A DNA stretch of 64,000 nucleotides from CALEMW01 sp964343835 (GCA_964343835.1 CAYFKR010000017.1:1-64000); one strand, 5' to 3'. Positions 33,569-41,488 are shown, counted from the stretch's first letter. Translations and numbers: made by a program. The notes: a model not told the origin generated them from the sequence alone.

Positions 33569-35899
33569 TCACTCGGCCGTCCTGAAGGAAGTCGGCTCGA
33601 CCGACGCCGGCCCGGCCCCGTCCGCAGGCTTCCCCCATTCCACCGTGAACCGGAACTCGTGGAACCCCCCGAGGTGGGCCTGGAAGTTCGTCTCCCAGTA
33701 GTTGGTCATGAGCCACGCATAGGGGTGGGCCGGGTCGTCGTCGAGGCGCGGGTCGCCCGCCAGCAGACGCTCGCCGGGGGCGAGGGGGCCGAGCTGGAGC
33801 AGGGGGCCGTCGATCATGCCTACCCGGACTTCCAGATCGGCGGAGCGCGACCACCAACCCTCCTGCAGCGCATACCAGTCGGTGAGCGTGCTCGGCACCT
33901 GGTCGACGCGGGGCCGCAGGGGCCAGCCGGCCCGGTCCAGCACGATCTCCGCCTCCGATCCGGCCGCGAACGGCAGGGCGGCGTACCAGTTCTCCGGTTC
34001 CCAGCGTCCGGGGGCGTGGAAGCGGAGGGCGGCGTCCAGGCGCGGGCGGGTGCGCCACATCCTCAGCGACAGCTCGGCGTGGTCGCAGAACGGAGCATCC
34101 AGATCCAGCACGATCTCCGTCCAGAGTGGGCCGTCGGCGGTGAGGCGGCCACCGGTGCAGGTCGAGGCGGACGTCACGGCGTCGGGGCCGCGACGGTCCA
34201 GGCCCATGGCGCCGTGCACCGAGCCGATTCCGTTGCGCGACGGGACCGGTGTGAGCTGGTGGACCAGGGCGAAGGGGGCGTGGGGGCGGTCGGGGCGCAG
34301 CAAGGAGCGGCCGTCGACCGTCTCGAGGCGCACGACACCCGCACCGGGCTCCCAGTCCAGGCGTCCGTGTTCCATGACCATGGAGGCCGGCGCCTGCGCG
34401 TCCGGCTCGGGCCACGACTCGGCCACGCCGCCCTCGGAGTCGGGCACGATCCTCAACTCGCGCAACTCGCCGGGGCCGAGGCCCAGGTCCACGCACACGT
34501 CCACTCCCAGGGGCACAGGATCGAGCTGGTGGGGCAGGGGCGCTCCGTCGGTGTCGACCACGCGGAAGCCGCGTTCCAGACCGCGGTCGCGATACTCGTA
34601 GTGCCCGAGCGTCATCCGCGAGAGCCCACCGGCCGGCCGATCCCAGGGGTTCGCCGCACGCCAGGTCAGGCCCATGCCGTGGTCCAGGTCCCCTCCGCCG
34701 AGGCGTTCGCAGGCTTCATCGACCAGGACCTGGGCCCCGTCGCGGGCCGCGGCGGCGTAGCCCCGCTTCCGCCCGCCGATGGCGTGGACCAGATTGTGCC
34801 AAGGGCGCCCCATGGCGTCGCTGTGGGAGAAGGTGTGCTCGGCGAACAGGGCGAGGTCGTCGATCAGTGCGGCGTCGGCGGGCGGCAGGCCCTCGGGACC
34901 CATGGCCCAGAGGCGTCGACCCAGCCGCCAGTCGCGCAGGGCGGCGCGGTGCAGGCGCATGGCCCGGGCGTCGCCGGTTGGGCCGTCGGTCCACCAGTCG
35001 GGCCAGTCGCCGGTGTGGACGGGGATCTCCGGGGCGGCGGCGCGCAAGCGGTCGAAGAAGGGGGCGAGGGTGGTCATCTCCACGCGCACGTCGTGGCCGT
35101 GGGCGTCGTTCCACCATTCGACGGCGTCGAGGATCGCCTCGGACGGCGGACCGTTGTCGGTGCGCAGGCCGGAGATCATCAGGGGCGCGAAGTCGTAGGG
35201 GTAGCCGCGCTCGAGCAGCGCGTCGCGGTAGCGACGGATGCGGGTCTCGGCCACGCGGCGCCAGTCGCGGTAGATGGTGTCGGCGTCGCACTCGTCCTTG
35301 ATCAGGTAGCTGCTGCAGGCGTCGGGGGCCAGGCCCATCTCGTTGCCCATGTGGTAGTGCTCGCCGTTCCACACGAGCAGGCGGCGGCCGTCGGGCATCT
35401 CCCACCAGAACGGCGTCTGCGTCTCGCCTAGAGGGTACATGCCGTGGTGGGTGTGGACGCAGGTGAACCAGTTCTCCACGCCGTGGTCGAGCATGGCGCG
35501 GGCCCAGCCGCGGCCGGTGCCGTTGATGTCGGCAGTCATGGCCGAGCTCAGCTCCGCGTCCAGGGGCGCCGCCGTTTCGCGATGACGGTCCAGGAGGGCC
35601 TGCAGCAGGTCCTCGCTCGTGAGCTCGCTGAAGTTCAGGGGATTGGCGGACAGGCCGATGCGGCCGTCGCGGATCAGGACCGACAGTTCCTCACGCTCGC
35701 GCTCATCGAGTTCGCTCAGGGAGCGTTCCAGCGGCCAGAACGTCTCGCACTGCCAGCGGAAATCCGGCCGACGCCCGCAGATCTCCATGGCGCGGCGGAG
35801 GAAGTGGGTGTGACGGCGGAGGATGCGTCCCTGCAGGTCCGTGTAGCCGATGTCCGTGTGAGAGTGGTGGATCAGCAGCAGGGTGAACGGTGCGGGCAT
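33569..35899 (-). CDS. Divergent GH38-like glycosidase
   Basis: This 776-residue protein has the N-terminal metal-site pattern of GH38 (LLLIHHSHTDIGYTDLQG, with His 14 and Asp 16 where GH38 has His-x-Asp). A likely equivalent of the nucleophile region is MTADINGTGRGW (Asp 124), but the usual DSFGH box is absent. Further on, the sequence CVHTHHG ... WNGEHYHMGNEMGL is His-rich. The C-terminal half is beta-rich, as in glycoside hydrolase sandwiches. There is no signal peptide, so it is predicted cytoplasmic. It is divergent from the glycosylasparaginase gene, which ties it to glycoprotein use. Substrate is unknown; it may act on another mannoside or a different sugar. Confidence 0.75.
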   Translation of the reverse strand: MPAPFTLLLIHHSHTDIGYTDLQGRILRRHTHFLRRAMEICGRRPDFRWQCETFWPLERSLSELDEREREELSVLIRDGRIGLSANPLNFSELTSEDLLQALLDRHRETAAPLDAELSSAMTADINGTGRGWARAMLDHGVENWFTCVHTHHGMYPLGETQTPFWWEMPDGRRLLVWNGEHYHMGNEMGLAPDACSSYLIKDECDADTIYRDWRRVAETRIRRYRDALLERGYPYDFAPLMISGLRTDNGPPSEAILDAVEWWNDAHGHDVRVEMTTLAPFFDRLRAAAPEIPVHTGDWPDWWTDGPTGDARAMRLHRAALRDWRLGRRLWAMGPEGLPPADAALIDDLALFAEHTFSHSDAMGRPWHNLVHAIGGRKRGYAAAARDGAQVLVDEACERLGGGDLDHGMGLTWRAANPWDRPAGGLSRMTLGHYEYRDRGLERGFRVVDTDGAPLPHQLDPVPLGVDVCVDLGLGPGELRELRIVPDSEGGVAESWPEPDAQAPASMVMEHGRLDWEPGAGVVRLETVDGRSLLRPDRPHAPFALVHQLTPVPSRNGIGSVHGAMGLDRRGPDAVTSASTCTGGRLTADGPLWTEIVLDLDAPFCDHAELSLRMWRTRPRLDAALRFHAPGRWEPENWYAALPFAAGSEAEIVLDRAGWPLRPRVDQVPSTLTDWYALQEGWWSRSADLEVRVGMIDGPLLQLGPLAPGERLLAGDPRLDDDPAHPYAWLMTNYWETNFQAHLGGFHEFRFTVEWGKPADGAGPASVEPTSFRTAE

Positions 35900-35920
35900 G
35901 GTCGGGACCTCGCGAGGGGT

Positions 35921-35963
35921 TGAGCGCCGAGCCGCGCTGGGCTAGGGTGGCTCATCGTACGAT
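35921..35963 (+). promoter_or_regulatory. Promoter and ATCGTACGAT operator of glycosylasparaginase gene
   Basis: TTGAGC (35921-35926) and TAGGGT (35943-35948), 16 bp apart, form a plausible promoter reading toward 35994. The 10-bp palindrome ATCGTACGAT (35954-35963) begins five bases after the -10 box, where a bound repressor would cover the transcription start. The same palindrome core lies at 26005-26014 before the PNGase operon. The 94-bp region also serves the divergent GH38-like gene. Confidence 0.5.
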
Positions 35964-35993
35964 CCCGTATCACGACTTCCAAGGACGGTCTCC

Positions 35994-36989
35994 ATGGGTA
36001 CCCGTCGCGACTTCCTGAAGACCTGCGCCCTGGGCGCGGCGGCGGCCGGTCTGCCCGCGACCCTGGGCGGCTGCGGTGACCAGGTGGAGGAGGGCCCCGG
36101 CGGCCCGATCACCGTTTCCACGTGGTGGAGCGGCCTGGCCGCCAACGACGCCGCCTGGCCCCTGCTCTCCGGCGGCGACGACCCCCTTGACGCCGTTCTG
36201 GCGGGCGTGCGCACGGCGGAGGAAGACCCGGCCAACTCGTCGGTGGGGTTCGGCGGCCGGCCGGATGCCGCCGGCCGCGTGACCCTCGACGCCTGCGTCA
36301 TGCGCGGCAACGGCCGTGCCGGTTCGGTGGCGGCCCTGGAGGACGTGGTCCACGCCGCCGACGTGGCCCGGGCCGTCATGGACCACTCGCCCCACGTGAT
36401 GCTCGTCGGGGAAGGCGCCCGCTCCTTCGCCGTGGAACGCGGCTTCCCCACCCGCGACCTCCTGACCGACGACTCCCGCACCGCATGGGAGGAATGGCGC
36501 CGCACCAGCGGCGAGTTCACCCCGGTGCCCAACGTGGAGAACGCCGCGCGCCCCGACCACGGCAACCACGACACCATCGCCCAGCTCGCCCTCGGAGCCG
36601 ACGGCCGCCTGGCCGGCGCCTGCACCACCAGCGGCATGGCCTTCAAGACGCGGGGACGCGTGGGGGACTCGCCCATCATCGGCGCCGCCCTCTTCGTGGA
36701 CGACCAGGTGGGCGCCTGCTGCGCCACCGGCCACGGCGAGCTGGTCATGACGACCTGCGGGTCGTTCCTGGTGGTGGAGCTGATGCGGCAGGGGGCGTCG
36801 CCGGCGGAGGCGTGCGCGGAGGCGGTCTCGCGCATCAATCCCGAGCACTATCCCTGGCAGAGCATGCAGGTGGGATACCTGGCCCTTGACCGGCATGGTC
36901 GGGTCGGCGCCCATGCGATGGCGGGGGGATTCCAGTACGCCGTGCGCGATGCGGCCGGCAGTCGGCTCGAGGATGCGACTTACGGTTAG
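35994..36989 (+). CDS. N4-(beta-N-acetylglucosaminyl)-L-asparaginase
   Basis: This 331-residue Ntn hydrolase cleaves the bond between GlcNAc and asparagine in glyco-asparagine left after proteolysis. Family landmarks are AALEDVVHAADVARAVMDHSPHVMLVGEGA and NHDTIAQLALGADG, where Thr 194 would become the N-terminal nucleophile after self-cleavage of the chain, then CTTSGMAFKTRGRVGDSPIIGAALFVDD for the second subunit. The N-terminus carries a twin-arginine signal (RRDFLK) followed by the lipobox LGGC (Cys 27), so it is probably folded in the cytoplasm and exported as an anchored lipoprotein. It complements PNGase F on short glycopeptides. Its end overlaps the convergent SET gene by 4 bp. Confidence 0.93.
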   Translation: MGTRRDFLKTCALGAAAAGLPATLGGCGDQVEEGPGGPITVSTWWSGLAANDAAWPLLSGGDDPLDAVLAGVRTAEEDPANSSVGFGGRPDAAGRVTLDACVMRGNGRAGSVAALEDVVHAADVARAVMDHSPHVMLVGEGARSFAVERGFPTRDLLTDDSRTAWEEWRRTSGEFTPVPNVENAARPDHGNHDTIAQLALGADGRLAGACTTSGMAFKTRGRVGDSPIIGAALFVDDQVGACCATGHGELVMTTCGSFLVVELMRQGASPAEACAEAVSRINPEHYPWQSMQVGYLALDRHGRVGAHAMAGGFQYAVRDAAGSRLEDATYG

Positions 36990-37474
36990 TTCGCCGCCCT
37001 CCGCACCCTCCGCGCGATGAACCCCTGCACGATCCCCAGCTCCAGGTATCGCTGCCTGACGTCGTCGGGCAGCAGCCGGAAATCGGTGACCAACCCCCGG
37101 CAGTTCATCGCGCCGCATCGGCACTGCAGCGTCCAGAACTCCTCGTCCATCGTCGTGGAATAATCGAAACGGATCTCCTCGCCCCGCGCGATGTCGCGGA
37201 TGGCGACGAGCCGTCGGTTCTCCGCGATGCCGGCGTTGGGGTCGCAGGAGTGGTTGGCGAACACGCCGGGGGGCTGCAGCAGGATGTAGCTGCGCCGCCC
37301 CGTCTGCAGGAGGTTCGCGCCTTCCTCGGTGAGGTGGATCGGGTCCTCGCGGGTGTAGCGGGGGCCGTCCAGGCGCAAGATGAGTTCGCCGTCGGCGAAG
37401 GGCCGTTCGGCGAAGAGCCCCCGTCCCACCGGACAGGGCGCCACCGACACGCTGCGTCGATCGCGGGTGCTCAT
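36986..37474 (-). CDS. SET-domain protein (putative lysine methyltransferase)
   Basis: This 162-residue protein is little more than a SET domain: an N-terminal VGRGLFAERPFADGELIL, the pseudoknot motif FANHSCDPNAGI, then GEEIRFDYSTTMDEEFWTLQCRCGAMNCRG with a Cys-x-Cys-x4-Cys zinc-like post-SET. These residues form the S-adenosylmethionine and lysine channel of protein lysine methyltransferases. A bacterial target is unknown. It is the last gene of the polyamine operon, 11 bp after the deoxyhypusine-synthase homologue, and that neighbour also modifies (or is derived from an enzyme that modifies) a lysine. That link is suggestive only. Confidence 0.85.
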   Translation of the reverse strand: MSTRDRRSVSVAPCPVGRGLFAERPFADGELILRLDGPRYTREDPIHLTEEGANLLQTGRRSYILLQPPGVFANHSCDPNAGIAENRRLVAIRDIARGEEIRFDYSTTMDEEFWTLQCRCGAMNCRGLVTDFRLLPDDVRQRYLELGIVQGFIARRVRRAAN

Positions 37475-37485
37475 GTCCGCCGTCC

Positions 37486-38508
37486 TCAGTCGACGTCGAA
37501 GAGGGTGTTGAGGCGACGTCCTTCGCGGCCCTTCCAGGACCCGCGGTGGTAGGCGTCGCTAGCGAGCAGCGGCAGGGCCAGGGTGGCCTCCGCGTAGACC
37601 ATCTTCTCGAACGCCGTGTCCACCTTGCCCCAGGAGCAGGCCTCCTGGAGGGTGGAGCCGCTCAGGGCGCCGTCGCGCTCGTCGGCCACGGTGATCTGCA
37701 CGGCGTAGCGGTGCATGGGGGTCTCCTCGCCCAGGATGTCGGTGGCCACCACCACGTCCTGGGTGAAGTTCTTGGGCACGCCGCCGCCCAGCATCAGGAT
37801 GCCCGTCTCGCCCACCTCCAGCTTGATGCGCGTGAGCTCCCGGAAGTCGGCCACCGAATCGATGGTCAGATACCGCTCGTTGTTCCACTGGTGGTGCACC
37901 AGGCCGAAACCGGCGGAGCAGTCGCTGAACGCGGGGCAGAAGACGGGCACGTCCTTCAGGTAGGCCGCGTGGACGATGCTCTTGTCCGCCTTCAGGCCCT
38001 TCTCTGCGATCCACGCGCCCATGGCCCGGATGAACTCCCGCGACGACATGGCGCGGGGCTCGAGCGTGGCGGCGATCTCGGCGATGGTCATGTCGCAGAC
38101 GCGCAGCTCGTCCTCGTCGATGTAGGTGTCGTAGATGCGGTCCACGGCCAGCTCGCGCAGGGCGTTGTCGTCCACCTGGGGCGTACCCTTCCAGTGGCGA
38201 TAGCCCAGGGCCTCGAAGAAGTCCTGGTCCACGATGTTGGCGCCGGTCGAGACCACGGCGTCAACCATGTCGTGCTCGATCATGGTCGCGACGGCGTCCT
38301 TCAGCCCAGCGCTGCACAGCGAACCGGCCAGGGTCAGGATCACGGCGCAGTCGCGGTCCGCGAGCATGCGGTCCACGATGTCCGCCGCATCGGCCAGGTT
38401 GCGGGCCTGGAAGGCCATGTCGCGGTAGGCGGCGATGACGGGGCGGGCGTCGAAGGCGGTCACGTCGACGTGGCGGACCACGTCGGAGAGCAGGTCGGAC
38501 TTCTTCAT
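37486..38508 (-). CDS. Deoxyhypusine synthase family protein
   Basis: This 340-residue homologue of deoxyhypusine synthase has the NAD-binding core (LTLAGSLCSAGLKDAVATMIEHDMVDAVVSTGANIVDQDF), then HHQWNNERY, LGGGVPKNFTQDVV and SWGKVDTAFEKMVYAEATLALPLLAS. The Lys of SWGK matches the lysine that forms the enzyme intermediate in eukaryotic and archaeal synthase. In those organisms the enzyme moves an aminobutyl group from spermidine to a lysine of eIF5A. Bacteria lack that target, and bacterial homologues are thought to make homospermidine-like polyamines or other conjugates. Its position after speD and a speB-like gene supports a polyamine role. The gap to the upstream gene is one base. Confidence 0.88.
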   Translation of the reverse strand: MKKSDLLSDVVRHVDVTAFDARPVIAAYRDMAFQARNLADAADIVDRMLADRDCAVILTLAGSLCSAGLKDAVATMIEHDMVDAVVSTGANIVDQDFFEALGYRHWKGTPQVDDNALRELAVDRIYDTYIDEDELRVCDMTIAEIAATLEPRAMSSREFIRAMGAWIAEKGLKADKSIVHAAYLKDVPVFCPAFSDCSAGFGLVHHQWNNERYLTIDSVADFRELTRIKLEVGETGILMLGGGVPKNFTQDVVVATDILGEETPMHRYAVQITVADERDGALSGSTLQEACSWGKVDTAFEKMVYAEATLALPLLASDAYHRGSWKGREGRRLNTLFDVD

Positions 38509-38509
38509 G

Positions 38510-39385
38510 TCAGGAACCTCGGGGACGTCGGGCGATGAAGGCCATGGTCTGGTACACCAGCCTGGCGGCCAGGAAATCGGGGGCGCGGTTCGCGTCGGAG
38601 GGCAGCAGCTCCACGACGTCGAAGCCCACCACGTCTGAGAGGACGCAGACCTCGCGGATGAGGTCCACGCACTGGCGGTAGCGCAGGCCACCCGGTTCGG
38701 GGGTGCCGGTGGACGGCATCTCGGAGGGGTCGAGGCAGTCCAGGTCGAAGGTCAGGTACACGGGGCCGTCCACCAGCGAGCGCAGGCGGCGGGCGGCGGC
38801 GGCGGGGTCGAAGTCGTGGGCCCAGATCGTGCGCACCGGATCCAGGCCGGAGCGCTCCGAGGCGTCGATGCTGCGGATCCCCACCTGCACCACTTCCGCC
38901 ACCTCGCGGGCGCGGGCCATGACGCAGGCGTGGTTGCAGGCGGAGCCCTCGTACTCCTCACGGGTGTCGGCGTGGGCGTCGAACTGCACGACGGTCAGGT
39001 CGGGATGGCGTTCGGCATACGCCCGGATCAGGCCGATGCTCACGGAGTGCTCGCCGCCCAGGCCGGCTACGCAGAAACCTTCGTCGATCAGCGACAGGGC
39101 GGCGTCATGGACGGCCTCGCACATGGCCTCGGGGCTCGCATCCTCGGAGACGGGGGCCATGGTCACGATGCCCTCGCGCCAGGGCTCCGACGCCGTCTCG
39201 ATGTCGTAGAGCTCCATGTGGGCCGAGGCGTCCAGGATCGCCTGCGGGCCGCGGTCGGCGCCCTTGAGCCAGGTGGAGGTGCCGTCGTAGGGGATGGGCA
39301 GCACGGCGAACCGCGCGGAGGCGCGGTCGTGCACGGCATCGAGGCCGCCGAAGGCGGCCGGGTCATCGTGGAGGGGCCAGGTCAT
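38510..39385 (-). CDS. speB: Agmatinase/ureohydrolase (SpeB-like)
   Basis: This 291-residue manganese ureohydrolase carries all metal-binding signatures: GGEHSVS, QFDAHADTR and TFDLDCLDP, plus the C-terminal VVGFDVVELLPSDA. Members release urea from agmatine, arginine, guanidinobutyrate or N1-aminopropylagmatine. In an operon with SpeD, agmatine or aminopropylagmatine is the likely substrate, giving putrescine or spermidine; the sequence alone does not decide. The start ATG 39385 overlaps the stop of the upstream acidic protein gene (ATGA), showing coupled translation. No signal peptide. Confidence 0.9.
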   Translation of the reverse strand: MTWPLHDDPAAFGGLDAVHDRASARFAVLPIPYDGTSTWLKGADRGPQAILDASAHMELYDIETASEPWREGIVTMAPVSEDASPEAMCEAVHDAALSLIDEGFCVAGLGGEHSVSIGLIRAYAERHPDLTVVQFDAHADTREEYEGSACNHACVMARAREVAEVVQVGIRSIDASERSGLDPVRTIWAHDFDPAAAARRLRSLVDGPVYLTFDLDCLDPSEMPSTGTPEPGGLRYRQCVDLIREVCVLSDVVGFDVVELLPSDANRAPDFLAARLVYQTMAFIARRPRGS

Positions 39386-39624
39386 CGGTCGTCGTCTTCG
39401 TCGTCGTCGAAGTCGTCGTAATCGTCCTCGTCCCCGTAGTCTTCCTCGAGGTCCAGGTCGTCGAAGTCCTCGTCCAGGACTTCGTAGTCCTCGAAGTCGT
39501 CCTCGAAATCGGGACGGCCCTTCGGCCCAGGGGAGTCGGCGCTCTTGTCGAACCGCCGATCCTCGCCGCGACGACGGCGGACGGGCTTCTCGTCGCCTTC
39601 GAACCGCTGATTGGATCGAGTCAT
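39382..39624 (-). CDS. Small protein with basic head and extreme acidic tail
   Basis: This 80-residue protein has an Arg-rich N-terminal third (MTRSNQRFEGDEKPVRRRRG) and a C-terminal 42-residue tail of almost only Asp, Glu and Tyr/Phe. ATG 39624 is preferred because GGAG lies seven bases upstream; the earlier ATGs at 39630 and 39681 are possible. It is fixed inside the polyamine operon, 53 bp after speD and overlapping speB by 4 bp. No family is recognised. The polyanionic tail could bind polyamines or their cationic enzymes, or act as a disordered nucleic-acid mimic, but that is speculation from charge and context. Confidence 0.6.
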   Translation of the reverse strand: MTRSNQRFEGDEKPVRRRRGEDRRFDKSADSPGPKGRPDFEDDFEDYEVLDEDFDDLDLEEDYGDEDDYDDFDDDEDDDR

Positions 39625-39677
39625 GTCCATTCTCCATCCCATGCCCGCAGAGGCGGCCATGCCGCCTGCCGGGCCCA

Positions 39678-40046
39678 TCACAGCACGGCCCCCGGGGTCA
39701 TCATGAACCTGGGGATCTCACGGACCTCGGCGTCGACGATGCCCAGCTCGTTGCGCACCAGCGACCACACCTCGCGGGGGTCGGTGCTGCCGCACGTGAA
39801 CACGTCGAAGGCCATCAGGCCCTGGTCGGCGTACGTGTGCACGGAGCAGTGGCTCTCGTCGAGCATCACCACGGCCGTGCAGCCCGGAGGCGAATCGTCG
39901 CCGAACCTGTAGCGGATCTGGGAGACGACCGTCGCGCCTGCGCGCGTCGCCGCGCGGGCCATGGTTTCCATGAGACGCTGGTCGTCGAGACAGAGAGACC
40001 GCGGCACGCCGCGGCAATCGATCAGTAGGTGTTGTCCCTTGTGCAA
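39678..40046 (-). CDS. speD: S-adenosylmethionine decarboxylase proenzyme
   Basis: This 122-residue pyruvoyl enzyme supplies decarboxylated S-adenosylmethionine for aminopropyl transfer. The self-cleavage motif DESHCSVHTYAD is present. Ser 65 would become the pyruvoyl group, with Glu 64, His 66 and His 70 conserved, and C-terminal FTCGSTDPREVW follows. Size matches the short bacterial class 1B enzyme. TTG 40046 is chosen as start since AGGGGG lies eight bases upstream; the nearby ATG at 40051 is out of frame. It is first in an operon with an acidic protein, a ureohydrolase and a deoxyhypusine-synthase homologue. No spermidine synthase gene is in the window. Confidence 0.9.
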   Translation of the reverse strand: MHKGQHLLIDCRGVPRSLCLDDQRLMETMARAATRAGATVVSQIRYRFGDDSPPGCTAVVMLDESHCSVHTYADQGLMAFDVFTCGSTDPREVWSLVRNELGIVDAEVREIPRFMMTPGAVL

Positions 40047-40164
40047 CGCATGTGCCCCCCTGGATGAAGCAGAGTCGAAGCGCCGCCTTACGCTACTGTT
40101 CCGGGGGGTCCAGGGCTTGGGGACGGCAGGAAGGCCGGCGAATCCGTTTCACCGGCAGGAGGAT

Positions 40165-40194
40165 AAGATATCTCCGGAAGTCTGATGATGTCAA
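40165..40194 (-). promoter_or_regulatory. Promoter of the polyamine operon
   Basis: On the minus strand TTGACA (40194-40189) and TATCTT (40170-40165) are 18 bp apart, matching six and four consensus bases. A leader of about 110 nt separates it from the speD start. The 239-bp gap 40047-40285 is otherwise AT-rich and gene-free. The long leader could hold a control element, but no known riboswitch was recognised. Confidence 0.55.
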
Positions 40195-40250
40195 GATGGC
40201 TGAACGTCTATAATCAATTGAAAACATGACAGATACAAAATATTTGCGAT

Positions 40251-40271
40251 GGGGCCGACATGGCCGGCCCC
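40251..40271 (-). terminator. Terminator after TlpA-type gene
   Basis: GGGGCCG (40251-40257) and CGGCCCC (40265-40271) form a seven-base GC stem with a seven-base loop, 15 bp after the oxidoreductase stop. On the minus strand the stem is followed by ATCGCAAATATTTTG, an A/T-rich tract that fits intrinsic termination, though without a pure T-run. Confidence 0.5.
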
Positions 40272-40285
40272 ACCGAGCTCAGGAA

Positions 40286-41488
40286 TCACTCCACGAGCAA
40301 CGCCTCGATCTCCGTCTTCAGCTGCTCATCCATCCCCGGCGCGAACCCCGAATGCACGTGCCGGATCACGCCCGCCTTGTCGACGATCACGGTGTGGGGG
40401 ATACCCTGCACCCCGTAGGCGGAGCCCACGGCGCCGTCGGCGTCGAGGGCCACGGGCATGGTCCAGCCCTTCTCCGTCAGCAGCTTGTTGATGGAGCCTT
40501 CGTTCTCGCGCTGGTTCACCGCCCAGAACGCCACGCCCCGGTCCGCCATCTCCGACGTCACCTCGATGACGCCCGGCAGGGCCATCAGGCAGGGCTTGCA
40601 CCAGGTGGCCCAGAAGTCCAGCACCACCACGCTGCCCTTCAGGTCCGACAGCTTGGCCTTGCCGCCGTCGAGGGTCGGCAGTTCGAAGTCGGGCGCCGCC
40701 GAACCCACCGACGGGTGCTCCCCGCCGTCCGGCCCGCCGCCCGCCGCCTCGGCGAAGTCCTCGGGTCCGGGAATGGAGTCGCGCAGCTCGAAGCCCTCGG
40801 TGGGCGTGATGTCGAACGCACCGTCCAGGTCGGGATCCGCCACCAGATCGGTGAACAGCAGGTCGGCCCCGGGCTGGATCATCATGGTGCCGGGCTCGGC
40901 CTCCGTCGCCTCGCTCCGCATGCGCAGGATCCACGGCGTGCCCTCGGCCGCCACCCACACCGACGGTCCCTCGGCCAGGTCCAGTCGACGACACTTGGTG
41001 CCCCCCACATCCTCGGACCCGCCTTCGGTCACCTCGCCCGCGTCCAGCAGCGACCCGACCTGTCCGGCCCGCCGCCCGGGCATCAACGCCTCCCTGAACC
41101 CCGGAATGGGCAACCCGAAGTCACCCTCCCCGAGCAGTTCGTCCACGGAAACGGCGTCGGTCATCACCGTCATCTCCAGGAACCCGATCTCCACGAACCA
41201 GTGCTCCGAGTCCTGCACGAACGGATCCGCGATCATCCCCCCCCGCGGCCGATACGCGACCCTTCCATCCATCGCGACCGTGATCCCATACGTCGACGGC
41301 GGCATCCCCTCGGCCATGGCCTCCATCCCCGCCGGCATCACCAGCGAGATCTCCATCGTCCCCCCATAGGCCTCCAGCCCCGAGTAATGCTCCACGGCCC
41401 TCTCCAGCAGCCCGCGCCCCGATTCCTCGGCCGCCGCACTACCACCAATGACCATCACCAGCAAAGCAGTCACCAACATCTTCTTCAT
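40286..41488 (-). CDS. Exported TlpA/ResA-type thiol-disulfide oxidoreductase
   Basis: This 400-residue protein has a signal peptide (MKKMLVTALLVMVIGGSAAA), a beta-rich N-terminal domain (about 25-235) of LolA/DUF2092-like appearance, a linker, and a thioredoxin-like C-terminal domain (about 260-400) with SAAPDFELPTLDGGKAKLSDLKG and the redox motif WATWCKPC. TlpA/ResA proteins reduce disulfides in periplasmic partners such as apocytochromes. The N-terminal part may bind a lipid or client. The cis-Pro (GIPHTVIVDKAG) is present. ATG 41488 gives the best signal; ATG 41497 is also possible. It follows the gamma-glutamyltransferase gene, which recycles glutathione in the periplasm, so a shared thiol theme is possible. 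Confidence 0.88.
   Translation of the reverse strand: MKKMLVTALLVMVIGGSAAAEESGRGLLERAVEHYSGLEAYGGTMEISLVMPAGMEAMAEGMPPSTYGITVAMDGRVAYRPRGGMIADPFVQDSEHWFVEIGFLEMTVMTDAVSVDELLGEGDFGLPIPGFREALMPGRRAGQVGSLLDAGEVTEGGSEDVGGTKCRRLDLAEGPSVWVAAEGTPWILRMRSEATEAEPGTMMIQPGADLLFTDLVADPDLDGAFDITPTEGFELRDSIPGPEDFAEAAGGGPDGGEHPSVGSAAPDFELPTLDGGKAKLSDLKGSVVVLDFWATWCKPCLMALPGVIEVTSEMADRGVAFWAVNQRENEGSINKLLTEKGWTMPVALDADGAVGSAYGVQGIPHTVIVDKAGVIRHVHSGFAPGMDEQLKTEIEALLVE

Noticed and set aside
40047..40164. Riboswitch in the speD leader
   Set aside because: The leader is long and can form stems, but no known SAM or polyamine-responsive motif could be recognised by eye.
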